From Epiperipatus broadwayi (lineage: Eukaryota; Onychophora; Udeonychophora; Euonychophora; Peripatidae): a stretch of 64,000 nt of DNA. The notes under the pieces are model-generated. The model did no database searches. It was not told the DNA's origin and saw only the letters and a program-made list of their open reading frames with translations. The position numbers were made by a program, and so were the translations under genes. This document shows, in pieces, positions 20,800 through 33,461 of this stretch. Every line of letters begins with the position of its first letter. Positions within the stretch are counted from its first letter, which is position 1. The stretch lies in contig JAQFVV010006203.1 of the NCBI GenBank assembly GCA_028023455.1, positions 6,476,821 to 6,540,820 on the forward strand, given 5' to 3'.

Positions 20800-21025
20800 G
20801 ACCAAGTAAAATATATGAATACATATTTACTAATACTAAAATCACTTATTTCGAGAAAAATAAAAAGTAAAATATGTCATGTTTACTAAACAGTGATTGT
20901 TGAAATAATTTATTTTTATAAAAACAAAAAATAAAATATGCTAATATGCAAGTATAGACATTTATTGTATTTACTAAACAGTCATTGTTAAAATCACTTA
21001 TTTTTGGGAGGAAAAATAAAGTGAT
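20800..21025 (+). repeat. Three imperfect tandem repeats in the gypsy leader
   Basis: Units sharing TTTACTAAACAGTGATTGTT, AAATCACTTATTT and AAAAATAAA blocks occur at about 20,827, 20,881 and 20,970. They lie in the untranslated leader between the primer-binding site and gag. Confidence 0.55.
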
Positions 21026-21184
21026 CACAAACACGATTGGTGGTTCATAAACCAATCAAAATTGGCCTTTCTAAAAAAGACAGAAGCTCGCCCTAGCTGT
21101 CAAAGATAACCATATTGATTGGTTACTCACAATAAATACAAAACAAATATTTTTTTCACATTATAACAGAGAAAAATAAAAAGA

Positions 21185-21900
21185 ATGGCTGATATAACTG
21201 GCTCAATGGAAGCTTTTGACCCAGAGTTCTCTGAGAACTGGTCAAGCTACAAAGAGCATCTGATCTTTTATATGCAGGCTAATTAGATTAATAAGTCTGA
21301 AATAAAATTAGCAATGCTGATGACAATAATTGGGTCACAGGCATATTTTAAAATCTCAAATTGGGTCAAAAACACTGGCTAACTTGAATTTTGAGAAGGC
21401 ATTGGCAATTCTTACAGAATATTTCTTCCCAAAATCACTAACAATAATGCAGAGCTGTTATTTCAATCTCTGTATCCAAGAGGAGAGCAAAAAAGCTAGA
21501 GAATTTGCAATGTGAATCCGTCATTAGCACTCATGTGCGATTATAAAGAGTTCTTAAATGAAGCACTATGCAATCTTTTCATTTATGCTGGATATAGATT
21601 TTGAAATGGCTGTAGCTCAAGCCACACTGGCAGAATCTATAGCATGTCAAGTGAGGCCATTAAAAATTTTACCATTCAAAAAGTTGAACAGAAGACTGAG
21701 CATGTCAAGCATTCAGTTAGTTCAACAACAATGAGTGATAAGCATTGTTATAGATGTGATGAACCGATGCACATGCAAACAGAATATCCACACCTCCATA
21801 CTGTGTGCTCATTTTGCAAGTGAGTCGGTCATATAAGAGCTGCATGTCTAAACAGAAAAAGACAGACAGACAACAGAAGAATGGAAAAATCCATTCCAAA
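21185..21900 (+). pseudogene. gag of the Ty3/gypsy element (broken)
   Basis: The likely start is the ATG at 21,185 (MADITGSMEAFDPEFSENW), after a long leader. Stops appear from codon 34 on and there are frame changes; an open section at 21,330-21,515 belongs to the capsid region. Near 21,744-21,845 two retroviral-type zinc knuckles are recognisable. The first is CYRCDEPMHM..., in which the last Cys is replaced; the second is CSFC-stop-VGHIRAAC with the CX2CX4HX4C spacing but a stop inside. The protein would have formed the virus-like particle and bound RNA. It cannot be made in full from this copy. Confidence 0.8.
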
Positions 21901-21954
21901 AAATACAAAAGGCAATCTTAACATAAATAAATAAGTTGCCCCAATAAACAATGT

Positions 21955-24530
21955 GAAGAACGGTGAACCAGGGTTTAAACATGGGATCTTCATTAATGGC
22001 ATGCCAGTCACAATAGAGCTGGTTACAGAATCAGCAATGTTTATTGTATCAAAAAAGATGTGGGCTGTCATTAATAAAAAATAACATGTATAAGCTGCAT
22101 TCTGGCAGCAAGACTATAATGACTATGAGGGCAAGAAAATCAAACTCTTGGGTCAGACAATAGTTAAAGTTAGAGTCTAATAAACTATGTACCTATCACT
22201 GGTAGTGGCATCTGGTGACCATAGTAATCTATTAGGCCATGATTGGTTCAGTCACTTAGGATTTGCAGTGACAAAAGTCAATCAAGCCACAACGCTTAGT
22301 AGGTTAAAGACTGATTACCATGAAGTGATAAAAAAAGACCTAGGTCTGTATTTGGGACAACCAATTCAGTTATCACTGAATAAAGAGATAAAACTGATCA
22401 GTTGTCAGCAAAGATCACTGCCACTGGCCTTGAGATCCAAAGTTGAGTCAGAACTTGAAAGGTGGGAGGCAGAGGGGATAATAGAGCCTATATCATACTC
22501 AGAATGGGCCATCTCAATAGTCCCAATCACCAAGAAAATGGTGATGTGTGATATGTGAGGATTATCAATGCATGCATCAGATAATTACCCACCACCATCA
22601 GTTAAGCAAATCCTATTCACACTGTCAGGTGGAAGGGTTTTTACCAAAATTGACTTGAAACATGCATAGTTGCAGCTACCGGTCGGTGGTCAGGCAGCAA
22701 GAGCATTGTTAATAATAACTCATAAAGGCTTATTTAAAATGAACCGGTTGCCTTTTGGTATATCAGTCATCCCAGCAATATTCCAGAAAGTCATGGATCA
22801 ACTGGCTGCAGAAATATCAGGGGCCCTACCATACTTTGATGATTTCTTACTGGTGACTCAGACTCCAGAGCTACTCTGGAGTTTTACAAAAAACTCTGAT
22901 AATTTCAAAGCAGCAGGCATAATAATAAACTTGGATAAGTACATATTCAAAGCCAAAGAACTGGAGTTTCTGAGATTTAAGGTAGATGCAAGTGGCAATC
23001 ATCCTACCCAATAGAAAGTTATGGCAATTAAAGAAGCCCAAACACAAAGTAACAAGAAAGAATTGCAGGCCAAAACACAAAGTAACAAGAAAGAATTGCA
23101 GTCCTTTTTGGAACTTGTAAATTTCTATAAAGGGTTTTTATACCACAAAACAGAGGCAATACCTTTGAAAAAATAAACACCCTTATATATGGGAAAGTGG
23201 CCTACTTTGACCCTGAAAGGGTGCTGGTACTGACGTGTGATGTTTCCCCAGTCTGAACAAGTCCAGTGTTGTCCCATAGGATGATGATGGGTCATACTCC
23301 CCTATTGCCTTTACATCAAAAGGTTTTTTGAAGGCAGAGAAAAATTATGCCCAGATTGATAGAGAGGCTCTGGCCTTAATCAATTTCATTAAATAATTTC
23401 ATGACTATCTTTATGGAAGATCATTCATACTGCAAACAAGATCATAGACCTCTATTGGGCATCTTTGCAGCTGAAAAAGGAATCCCTCAGCATGTCTCAC
23501 CACGTATCCTGAGGTTGTTCAACTTCTTGTCAGGATATGATTTTGTGTTACACTACATTGAGGGAAAACAGATTCCTCATGTAGATGCATTAAGTCATTT
23601 GCCTGCAGAGTCTGCAGACAGGCTGATCATTGCAAGTCAGTCAGTTAACATGATTGATTTAGGGACAAATACACCATTGAATGGTAAATCTGTGGCTAAG
23701 TGGACCACAAATGACCCTGGATTCTAAAGAGTTAAAAAATGGATCCAGCAGGGGTGGCCAAATAAAAAAACAGAGGAGTTGCATCCAGCCTAATGGACCC
23801 AAAGTCTAGAGCTCTCAATCAAAAAGGGCTGTATTATCTGGGGATCCAGAGTAGTGATCCCCCCAGCTGGACAATCCCAAGTGCTCAACCTGTTACATAA
23901 TGAGACTCCAGGACTAGTCTGGATGAAGATGCTTGCAAGGGCATATGTATGGTGGCCAACTTTGAACACAGAGATTAAGTCTAAAATCAACCACTGCTGG
24001 CATTGCAAAGTGAATCAGAACATTCCAGCAAAAGATAAAACAGTTCATTGGCCTACACCCAAAGGCTCCTGGACTAGACTCCATGTGTACCATGTTGGCC
24101 CATGAAAAGACAAACTACTACTAGTAGTAGTTGATTCATATTCTAAGAGGCTGGAGGTGGTGGAAGTTCCATCACTCAATAATAGGAGCTCTTAGAAGGT
24201 TATTTGTTACCTATGGCCTTTCTAGAATGATAGTCTCAGATAATGGCACAGCATTCACGGCAGTAGCCTTTAAAAATTTTTGTGACAACAATGGCATTGA
24301 GCTAGTCTTCATCCCACTATTTCACTATGAAAGCAATGACCAGGCTGAGAGATTGGTTCAAGAGACCAAGAAATTGCTCACAAAGATCGACATAGGAAGC
24401 TGTAATACCCATATTGCCAGACTATTGTTATCACAGCACTCTACACCGAGTACTGCAACCGGAAAAACTCCAGCTGAACTACTTTGTAATAGAATTTTGC
24501 GAACTAACTTTCAGCTCTGAAACCTGAGCT
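21955..24530 (+). pseudogene. pol of the Ty3/gypsy element: protease, RT, RNase H, integrase (broken)
   Basis: The protease active-site triplet, normally Asp-Thr-Gly, reads Val-Thr-Glu at 22,022-22,030, so it would be inactive. RT: open from 22,187; after stops, the catalytic box reads Y-F-D-D at 22,832-22,843. Between RT and RNase H a 33-bp in-frame tandem duplication lies at 23,041-23,106. The RNase H/tether region (23,401-23,727) contains DHRPLLGIF, HYIEGKQIPHVDALSHLP. Integrase: zinc-finger Cys at 23,995 and 24,004 are kept, but the second His of the HHCC set is replaced. Catalytic Asp at 24,133, Asp at 24,239 and Glu at 24,347 keep DD(35)E spacing. A frameshift near 24,180 separates the first Asp from the rest. 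The copy is defective. Confidence 0.88.
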
Positions 24531-24850
24531 AAATCATGAAAACAGGGAAAAGACAATATCAAGTTACAAATAGAGACTAATATGATATGCAGAAGGTATA
24601 AAGGATTCATTAAATGGATCCCAGCAGTTGTAATCAAACAAAAAGGACTCCACACTATTTTAGTTGAAACAGCAGATGGATATAAAGATCATCACCATTG
24701 AAATCAACTTACTGATGCAGCCACAAGGAACGAAGCTCCAGAGACATGCAGTGCAAGCAAAGAGGACCAACAAACTGAAGATGGCAGGAAATCAGAATCA
24801 GCACCAAAGCGTATTAGACATCCTCTAACACTAGGGCTAAATTTTAGCCA

Positions 24851-24860
24851 GGGGGAGGGA
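24851..24860 (+). promoter_or_regulatory. Polypurine tract
   Basis: GGGGGAGGGA directly precedes the 3' LTR, the standard place for plus-strand priming. Confidence 0.85.
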
Positions 24861-25409
24861 TGTTATAGTCCCCCTTCTCTCAGAAGTGGAATATTCCATA
24901 TTCCTCTTTATCTGATCAGACTAAGCATTGTTTGCCACAGGCCAATAGGCTTATGTATAGCTAAAACATAGCCAATGATTATTATAGGCCAATAAGCAAT
25001 GATCCTTGTTAAATCCAAGTGTTTTCAGTAAGGTCAGTGATCTGTCTATAAATAGTCAGCCTTTTGTGAGAATCAGAGAAGAGAGAAGAATCTCTATCTA
25101 ACCGAAAAGACTGTACACATTCTCCCAGGGAAATCCTGCTAACCTGAACAGCAGTCAGCATTCCCACTAATAGCAATTTGCTATTTGTTTACACAGCTAG
25201 GTAAGTGTACAAAAGGACCGGATGCTGCTAAGATTACTGTTGACTCGAGGCAAGCTGTCTTGTACAGCTGGAAGAGTCAACTAATGTTATTATATATAAA
25301 CTGTATAATTTATTTATATAGTTGTGAATAATAAATATTATATTAATTGTAATACTGGTATTAGTATTAATTTCTGTAGGTTGGGTCTTAATCCAGACCA
25401 AACACAACA
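24861..25409 (+). repeat. 3' LTR
   Basis: 549 bp, beginning TGTTATAGTC and ending AACACAACA. TATAAATAG occurs near 25,049 and AATAAA near 25,331. It lacks a segment of about 75 bp present in the 5' LTR and carries a GACTCGAGG block not in the 5' LTR. The flanking CTTTG at 25,410-25,414 is the right target duplication. Confidence 0.9.
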
Positions 25410-25414
25410 CTTTG

Positions 25415-28400
25415 GATTTTTTTTTATTCTGGAGCTTTATGAGTGACTGCTAGTGAGTGCACAAAGAAGTATACTCCACTGTATGTTCTTTCTTACCAAC
25501 ATATTTCACTAAAATTCATCATGATTTGGATTTATTTTATACATCAATATATTACATCAAATTAATAATTCAAATTAAACAGTGAAACAATAATTATGTT
25601 GAAACAATAAAAAAAATTATTTTATCAGTAGGATGATTAAATGACACTTGAATACTAAATTGACACAGTAGACGTAACTTGTTTTATTCAGCTTATAAAA
25701 GAAGTTTTTCCTTATTTTTATCAACTTAGAATTTATAGGACATTGGATAATGAAGTTCATTGTTGGCCTTATAAAAGATTGCAGTTTTACAAAAATGTAT
25801 AAGAGAATTTTTATGTAATATTGTGTAAAAGAATTTTCCCCAATTCATTTGCGATATTTTTGCAGCAATATTTAAAGTTGTATATAAATCTGACAAGTTT
25901 TCCCAACGAGGTCTCTATATATGTTTGACCAGACACCCAATTTCCAAAAATTTTCTACTAGGCCAAATTTTATTTAATATACATTTCACACGAACTTTAA
26001 AAAAAAAAAGTTGATCGTACATTTAACTAATGGAAATGGAAGGGGGGGGGGGCAAGAAAAGATGGAATGAGAATATTTGGAAATATTTACATTCTCAAGT
26101 ATAGGGAGTTAGATAAGAATTCTAAAATAAAAATGTTTTGAGTATCATTAACAAAATTTATACAGTTTAACACTATAGTTACTTTTAAAAAAAGTACGAA
26201 TGGGTTTCCGGAACGAGCGGATATCCGGTCACTCACATAAAGTGCAAGTGATTTATTAAAATTGTCTCTTATTTTCCTATTACGAGATAATATACTTAAT
26301 TAAAGAAATATTTATAGTGAGAAAAGAAATTGTCAACCAACGTTGAGATAGATTCCATCAATCAAATAATGACTGCGTTACTGAAAAGTCCAAAATATCA
26401 AGCAAATAGTTGTCTTTTGAATAAATAAGATATCCAGTAATCATATAGATTCGAGGGCATTCACATTAATAAATGTTCATAATGTACATTGTTTTCTAAA
26501 ATACGTTTTTTAAATTTTTTTTATTAAAATGTGCCAAAGAATGTTGACCTTAAAAATATTCTATTATAAACTCCATTTCACTTTTATGATTTTATATTGA
26601 TGAAAGCTCTTGCAGCGTTATAATGTATATGAACACTGTATATATTATACGTTAAAGTGAACTAGACAGTTTTAAGATGAAGGTATCTCATTTTGTTAAA
26701 AATGTCTTCTTATTTTTAATAAATGATATTTCGTATTTAATAAAACAATCAAGTTTACGTATAAGAATATTGTTTATATTTACTACTTGAGTTTATCATT
26801 TTAGAAAAATGATTGAACAACATTATGACAAATTTGATCCATTACAATGATTAAGACACGTAATTTATTTATTTATAATTATTAGAATCGTTTCATTAAT
26901 GTGTCGAGTTTATTCAAGTAAATTACGCTAATTTTCCTTGTCAAAACAATCTGGATCAGCTTAAATGTCTTTCAACTCGTTTTTATACGAATCATTTTTT
27001 TTTTTTTTCAAAAAGTGCATGCCAACTTTTTTTAAAAAAGAAAAAAAATTAAATGGATACATTTAAAATAAATTGGGAAAATGTTTTTCTCACATGGAAG
27101 TTATACATTTTTCATAACTCAAGTCTCCTCACAGTGAGTGGATAGAAATAGAAGAACTCAAGTCTGGTCACAGTGAGTGGATAGGAATAGAAGAACTCAG
27201 TCCAGCTGTACATGAAGCTCAATAAAATGTTATAATAGAAGAAAGAGAGAAAATTAAACTTTTTTTAAAAATGAAATTGATGAAATAAATTAATTTATTT
27301 CTATAAAATTGCCCTAAATTATCTGTACTTAATGCTGAACTATTCATCTCTAGTGCATAGCTAACCCAAAATAAATTTATTTAGTCTTAAAAAAGCTCCA
27401 TATTACCACTTTTAAAAGTCTTCATTCAGTCTTTATTAACATTCTAAAAATTTATTTTTTAAAAAAACGTTTACTTATTCCTTCATTACTTCATCATGCT
27501 TTCAATCATTTTTGTTAGCCATTTTCAAATGTATATTATCTTTACATCTTTCAGTAATGTACTTGCATATATCTGAAATAAGGGGAAAATAAATAAATAT
27601 TAAATTAAATTACTCATTATGTTTTTGTTTTTTTAATGTCACTATCAATAAGCCATGATTATTAAAAATACACTACACTTAAACAATATGAATTATATTT
27701 GACATTAAAATTAACTTTTACTACCTTTTTTACGCTCCACATTAACTTAAAATGAAAATTGAAGGTACAAAAAGAGATCTAAGGTTCAAATATTTTTAGC
27801 TGTTAAGACTTCAAATAATTGGATTATGGCTACTCTATTCAATAGTGGTCAGTAAATGGGTAACTAAATTAATTCTGGATTAATCAAAAGACTGTTGATA
27901 TACTGTAAAAATAAAAAGTACAATTGTAATTTGTAATATGATGATCTGTTTTCTCTTGACTTTCAGAATTTATATTTTTTAAATTTAGTTACTCAGCATA
28001 AGCTTTTTGATAATTCATAATACAAAAATGCATACTTCCAAATGTTTTTTGTTGTTGTTTTATTTTAGCATTGTGATGATGATGATGTTATTGTTAGTAC
28101 TTAGTATCAAAGGCATAATGACATAATGCTTATTATATTATCATAAGTCTTATTGCATTGACACAACAGTTATTATATTGACATATTACATTCTTGACCT
28201 GTGATTCAAAACAAGAAATCTTAGATGGGTATTAATGTACTAATTGCGATATTATGTTTTACTTGTCAAATGAAGAAACTGTGATTGCATCATATTATTT
28301 TATAGTATATCTACAGACTAATTATTCTATATACTGGATTGTCTTTATGGCTGTTATAACTTAGTTAATATAATAATTAATTCATTATAATTGTTAGAGG

Positions 28401-28450
28401 AGTTGATTCCATAAGCTTATCACATAGTTGACTGCTCATCAAAGAGGAAA
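25415..28450. other. AT-rich, apparently single-copy DNA
   Basis: No gene or element is recognised over 3 kb. Contains a G homopolymer (about 26,042-26,052), a 39-bp tandem duplication (27,116-27,193), and a GC-richer patch GGAACGAGCGGATATCCGG near 26,210 of unknown meaning. It could be unique host intergenic or intronic sequence. Confidence 0.5.
27116..27193. repeat. 39-bp tandem duplication
   Basis: Two units (27,116-27,154 and 27,155-27,193) starting AACTCAAGTCT and containing CACAGTGAGTGGATAG; a third begins AACTCAG. The few mismatches suggest a fairly recent duplication. Confidence 0.8.
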
Positions 28451-29099
28451 TAAAGATAAAAGACCAAATCAGAACTGATATTATATCCAGTTTTTGATCT
28501 GCCTAGTGGAAAAGAATAATCTTTGACCTCATTTCCACTAATCAATATGATTGGGAAGAAGTTATGGGAAAATGTATTCTCTGGGAACATCTACAATAGC
28601 TTGTGTATGGCATTATTGTATATTACATTTATCTCAGTTTAATTATTTAGTTCAATAAAGCATATAAGTGATAATTCTATAAATTCTTAGGTTATTCAAG
28701 CATCTTGTTGTGACTTGCTGTTTTAGGCTATTAATCCACTTATATACTTCTGCCTTATTTCCTGCTTTGTCATTAGACTCTGTTGATGAAGTCTCCAGGT
28801 TATCTGTTAACCAGCTTTCTGAGTTAATTAATTATTTGATAATTGGGCTCTCTGCTAATCAATTCTCTGGATATCAATGATCTGCTTATTGCATTTTCAA
28901 TTAATCTGTTTTTTGAATTGACTGTTGTTCTGGTTGTCAAACTTTCTGTTGATCACCTCTCTGAGATGACTGATTATCTGCTCATAGCTTGCTGTGTTGA
29001 CTGATAAATCTCAATCGGTTTCTATGACTTCCTTGCAGCTTTTCTTCTGTTGTATATATAACAAGTTTACACATGTCTATTATATTTTTAATAATATTT
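28451..29099. other. Decayed repeat-like DNA, unassigned
   Basis: Around 28,780-29,040 short phrases such as CTGTTGAT, TCTCTGAG and TGATTATCTG recur irregularly. It may be the downstream end (minus strand) of the gypsy fossil at 29,100-31,330, perhaps including a decayed LTR, but no LTR pair is found. Confidence 0.3.
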
Positions 29100-30525
29100 G
29101 GCAACCATTTATTTTTTATTTGGCATGCTTTGTAAAGTTATCTAACATTTGATCCCCACTGGGTTTTTATTTCGACAAGCATTTTCTTTAACTCCAGGGA
29201 GAGTAAATTTAATTTTGATTTGAACCTGTACTCTATCAATAAATATATTCCAGAATTATATACGTGAAGTAGGTATCCATGAAATATAGTTGCTCCTTAT
29301 CTCTTTAACAATTTTTTCACCTTTTGAACCCTCTGTTCAGCTTGGTCATTACTTTTTGGATGACACAGTGATATCAATATGTGTTTAATATCGTTTGATT
29401 TACAAAAATATCTAAACTCGATATAGATGAATGCCATTCCATTGTTGTTCACAATTCTCTAGATTTTTATATATGGGTAGCCAATAATTTATTAGCACTT
29501 TTATAATTACAAAAGATTGCATTGAGAAAAGATCTACAATTTTTATTCATTTTGAATAGGCATTAATTTGATTAAGAAATAATTTGCTTCTCTTATAGAC
29601 TTGTGTAATATGTGTGAATTGCTAAATAAAACTCCTTAGCCATTGACTAAACAATATATATAATTTTTTTACTGGTATGTTTTATGCTGACTGGTATGGC
29701 TAATACCCATTCTATTTTGAAATTTTGGCAATCTTTGGCCACCAAATATAGTGTTCCAAGCATTTTCATCAGTATTATTATAAGATGACTAGTAAAAGAG
29801 ATCTAAAACTTCATTGCAGCCTTCAAAGGGATAATTGTATGCAATTCCTGAAAGATATAAATGTTAACTAATGAAAATTCATTACATTGGACACAAAAGT
29901 TTGTCTAATATTTATAACTGATTGCTAGGTCAGCCTAATTTTATCTATTTTATAAGTTTTTCTTAATCCTTCACAACTGTCTGATCACCTTATAGTTCTG
30001 TCTACTAATTTTATTCTTTTTAGTTATTTCATCTCTTCAATGTATTCTGATTTCATAGGCAGGCAACTTAGGCATCTGAATATGAAATCTCTTTGTCATG
30101 GTTATATTTTAAAATTGTAAGCAAAATGGACTCTGAACCAATGAACCATTCAGGATACCTGTTGTGGCAATATCTTTGGCTGCATTGATCTTCCTAGAGG
30201 ATTTGTAATCACTTATTATCAAAGATTTCTTGTACATAGAAGAATTTATGAATTTTTTTTCATTTGATTAAATGCAAGTGTAATTACACTCGGTCTTATT
30301 TAAATTTTATGATGCAAATGCCATTAGTTTTATTGAATTATCTTGCTTGCTGTGAATAAATATTGACTGTCTTCCTTCTTTAAGTTACATATCATAGATC
30401 ATTATAAGTTATTTCTAAATATTAAATCTGACATTTATGTAGACTACTTTTTAGTTTTTTTAATTCTTGGGCCTATTCCTTTCTCATAATCAGTTAGCTT
30501 CTTTAAACAGAGATTAGTATAAATG
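29100..30525 (-). pseudogene. Ty3/gypsy pol fossil: RNase H and integrase (antisense)
   Basis: Read on the minus strand. Near 30,275-30,340 the phrase KLMAFAS-NLNKTECNY matches the conserved RNase H 'AFASR.LNKTE.NY' block. Further along, at about 29,400-29,450, integrase reads RIVNNNGMAFIYIEFRYFCK, where the catalytic Asp of S-D-N-G is Asn. Then CHPKSNDQAEQRVQ at about 29,320-29,370 keeps the catalytic Glu. Many stops separate the blocks. It is clearly a different and much older element than the one at 20-25 kb. Confidence 0.65.
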
Positions 30526-30529
30526 CTTT

Positions 30530-30765
30530 TAACCACTAAACATCACATGATCACAATTTCTTATGCTTATACAAGCTGTTTATAACTTGGCTAAACTTTC
30601 AGATTCAAGGCTCTGCACTGATGAAAGTGAAAAGCTGGAAACTAGTCTGGGGATATTGGATGAGTAGGCACTAGATAGGGATTTTTTGGAAAAAACCTTC
30701 TTGCATCCATTGATTACTCTGGCTTGCATTGGTGGTACTACTGTATGGAGAGTTTAACCTATGTG
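30530..30765. mobile_element. Foldback element F1, copy 5 (one-armed), in a gypsy fossil
   Basis: Starts with the outer block AACCACTAAACATCACATGA, jumps to CACTGATGAAAGTGAAAAGC and the core GGATGAGTAGGCACTAGATA, and ends ACTACTGTATGGAGAGTTT. The left arm is largely deleted. It lies between the RNase H part and the presumed RT part of the antisense gypsy fossil. Confidence 0.7.
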
Positions 30766-30774
30766 TAAAGATTT

Positions 30775-31330
30775 TTCCAAGCTGCAGTTCTATTATGAAT
30801 GAATTCTTTGTATAAGGCTCAAGAAAGTTTTATTACCTGCTAATTGTAATTCTTAGACTACTGAATTTTTAAAAAGCCTTTCTATGTTAGACTATATTCT
30901 TTCAATGGTTTATTATTAGAAAGAAATCATTGAAGTAAGATACAGCTCCTGTGATATCAAATGCTAATTGATTCAATAGTGTCTAGTACATGGTAAATCT
31001 TGGAATATAGTGATTGTCAATCTATTTCTTTTGGACAAATCTTTATAGATTATCATAGCCTGTAATATAACAGATCTCATGATCCATAGGGACTTGAAAT
31101 AAGCATTAATTTTTGTAAAAACTTTCTATTAGCAAGATTATTAATTGTTTAATTGATAGTAATAGGTAATTATTCATCTAACAAGTATTTAATTATTATA
31201 TATGTGTAATCTTAGTATATTCTGATCCCCATTTCCATTTATTGTTTGCGTCTACTTCAAATGAAAAATCATCTCTGTTATATGCTTTCAGATAATAGAT
31301 TGTCCACCATTTTCTATGTTTATTTTGACA
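30775..31330 (-). pseudogene. Probable RT/tether part of the antisense gypsy fossil
   Basis: On the minus strand, scattered phrases resemble the RT-to-RNase H connection of gypsy pol, for example a KEYSLT / ALYKEFIHNRT stretch around 30,780-30,910 where 'LR.FLGLVNYY..FI' is expected. The catalytic YXDD box could not be found with confidence. Assigned mainly by its position upstream of the RNase H block. Confidence 0.3.
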
Positions 31331-31409
31331 CAAATTAAAGTGATCTCTGATATTTGATTGGCTAGATTTATTGATTTAATATGAGAGAATCCTTTATAGC
31401 TTTTCACAA

Positions 31410-32215
31410 TCAGTTTCTCAAATCCATAGCCTCTTTCTTCCACATCTCACTAACAATTTTTTTTTATTTTGTCCATTTATATCATATATGATCTTTTTAC
31501 TGAACTTTTACAATACTTTTGGGATCCAGTTTAAGCTTTTAGTTGTCCTTTTAGTTGTCTTTTATGTTATTATATCATCTAATACATAACTCAGCTTCAT
31601 TTCATTCTCTTAAATCTTTCTCTGATGTCAATGATACATTTTTGTTCTCACATCCAAGTATTTTTTAAATTTCTTCTTATTACTACCAATATATATTGTT
31701 GAATTGTTTGAAATCTCTGTACTGTTTTTCTGTTAAGTGTCCAAATCTCAGATCCATAAGTAAGAACTAGTAAAACACATATATGAAAAAACTTCCTTTT
31801 CAGACATATTCCGTATTCCTTTTAATATTAGTAAGAACTGGCAAAATATATTTATTAAAAAACTTTATTTTCAGACATATGCTTTTGAATATTAATAAGA
31901 ACTGGTAAAACACATTTATTAAAAAACTTCCTTTTCAGACATATTCCTTTTAATATTAAATTATTTCTACTAAAATGCAACATACAATAAATTCTATTAT
32001 TAATATTATTCATTATATTTCCATTGTATTAGTAATCTGACCAAGATATTTGTAATTATTAATGTCTTCTAATTCATGTTTATCAATTTTCATTTCATTT
32101 GGGAAAATCCACTGAACATTACTTTAGTCTTTTTAGTATTTGTTTTTAGTACTACTTTCATACATTCATCGGATAACTCTTACTTCCCTGAAGTTCTGAA
32201 GAAATATCTTCAAAA
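31410..32215 (-). pseudogene. RTE-type LINE fragment (antisense), with internal triplication
   Basis: Minus-strand order matches the 13.06-13.81 kb fragment. Near 32,100 the reading resembles 'KVMFSGFSQMK', then a 'YGSEIWTLNRK'-like block near 31,740 and, at the 3' end near 31,440, a 'MWKKEAMD'-like block. A tandem triplication (31,762-31,962) interrupts it. Frames are heavily damaged. Confidence 0.6.
31762..31962. repeat. Tandem triplication, units of about 64-71 bp
   Basis: Units begin AAGAACTRG at 31,762, 31,833 and 31,897. Each contains TTTTCAGACATAT and ends in a TTTTAATATTA-like block. It arose inside an RTE fragment. Confidence 0.85.
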
Positions 32216-32256
32216 ACAAAAACAACTGTATAATATCTAGATGACTTAAATTTTCA

Positions 32257-32912
32257 TATATATATAATGATTTCATACTATTATTTTCAGGAGATTCCAT
32301 GTAGTAAATAAAGTAGCTAAATAGTCATGTTTTAGTACAATAACAAGTACATTGCTCAAAGCTTTTTCAAATCATAAGAATGTGTCTGAGATTTAAAATT
32401 GTTATTTCTTTGTTTTATTATGTCCTCTTCATACTAAAATTCTATTGGTTGAGAAGATTTAGCAAATATTTTATTTTTCAATAGCTTTTTTTAAATATTG
32501 TTTATTTTCTTCAATTCATACTTCTCATTTATGCTCTTGGGTTTTTAAAAAGTTACTATAGCTTCCCTTAGCAGTCTCTGATCATATTGTTCAATTTTTG
32601 CCAGAATATGTGTTTTATTAAAATTGATCTCATGGTTAGTTAATTTTATGTGTGAATAAATGGCTGATGGATTGGATTTCTCTCTAACTTTTAAAATGTG
32701 TTCTTCCTTATATTTATTCTATGATCAGGCTGTTTACTGTATGAACGTGAACAACCTTCACATGGAATTTTATATAGACCATGATACTCTAAATAAAAGA
32801 AAAAATAAATTTAAATCTCACACACATTCTTATGATCTGAGAAACTGAGGAAAATATTTGTTGTTGTTCTGAAACATCAGTTAATTAGCTGAGAATTTTA
32901 GAATTAATATAT
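32257..32912 (-). pseudogene. Penelope-like element, GIY-YIG endonuclease end with inverted terminus
   Basis: On the minus strand, 32,800 to about 32,450 encodes the decayed C-terminal endonuclease part of a PLE: EEHILKVREKSN, IKLTNHEINFNKTHILAKI and EQY, homologous to the copies at 41.6-43.2 kb. The left end (32,257-32,390) is the terminal sequence with TAGCTAAATAGTCATG. The right end (32,815-32,912) is an inverted copy of that same terminal sequence, so the remnant has inverted termini. It is flanked by (TA)n at both ends. The RT is missing and the GIY-YIG catalytic motif is not intact. Confidence 0.65.
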
Positions 32913-33461
32913 ATATATATATATATACCACAATTAATAATTTAATTGTAATATCATATAAGTGTCAACATTTTTAAAGATCATTCTGTGTACATAATTA
33001 AATTTGATAATAATATTAATAAAAAAGAATGCAGTTCAAATTAAAATGAAAAAATACTTTATTTAGGATACTAGATGGATAAGATCAATACTATTAAGTG
33101 GATGCTGGAAAATATGAACTCTGCTTGATTATGCATATTTCTACATCAATATCACTGATTATGGCATATTTATTTCTTGTATCAAAATATTAGCTCTTCA
33201 GAAAGATATTGTGAATTGGATAGAAATTGTTATCACCATGAGAAAATAGTACTATACTGTTTTAAGAGTAAATATTTGTAATATGTAGTGCAAAGTAATG
33301 GAATGTACTGTTAGAAGAAGTTGAAATTAGATTAGCTGCATATGAATTATTCTCACAAGGTGTTCTAATGTGGACCAAATATTAATACCTCTATTTAAAA
33401 GTTGAACACAGAAGCATTTAATAGCTAATAAATTAAAACTTAAACATCAAAACTATTTGAA
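32913..33461. other. AT-rich DNA, nothing recognised
   Basis: Starts with a (TA)n tract (to about 32,929). No gene or repeat is supported. Confidence 0.5.

Larger units (their letters stand above)
20056..25409 (+). mobile_element. Ty3/gypsy-type LTR retrotransposon, complete structure, dead genes
   Basis: A 5,354-bp element flanked by a 5-bp target-site duplication, CTTTG (20,051-20,055 and 25,410-25,414). LTRs start TGTTATAG and end ACACAACA, giving TGTT...AACA tips. The domain order is gag, protease, reverse transcriptase, RNase H, integrase, as in the Metaviridae. A polypurine tract precedes the 3' LTR. All coding parts contain stops or frameshifts, and no env-like frame is seen. The closest relatives by motif are the K02A2.6-like/Mag-type invertebrate gypsy elements; that assignment is from memory of the families and is tentative. 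Confidence 0.92.
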
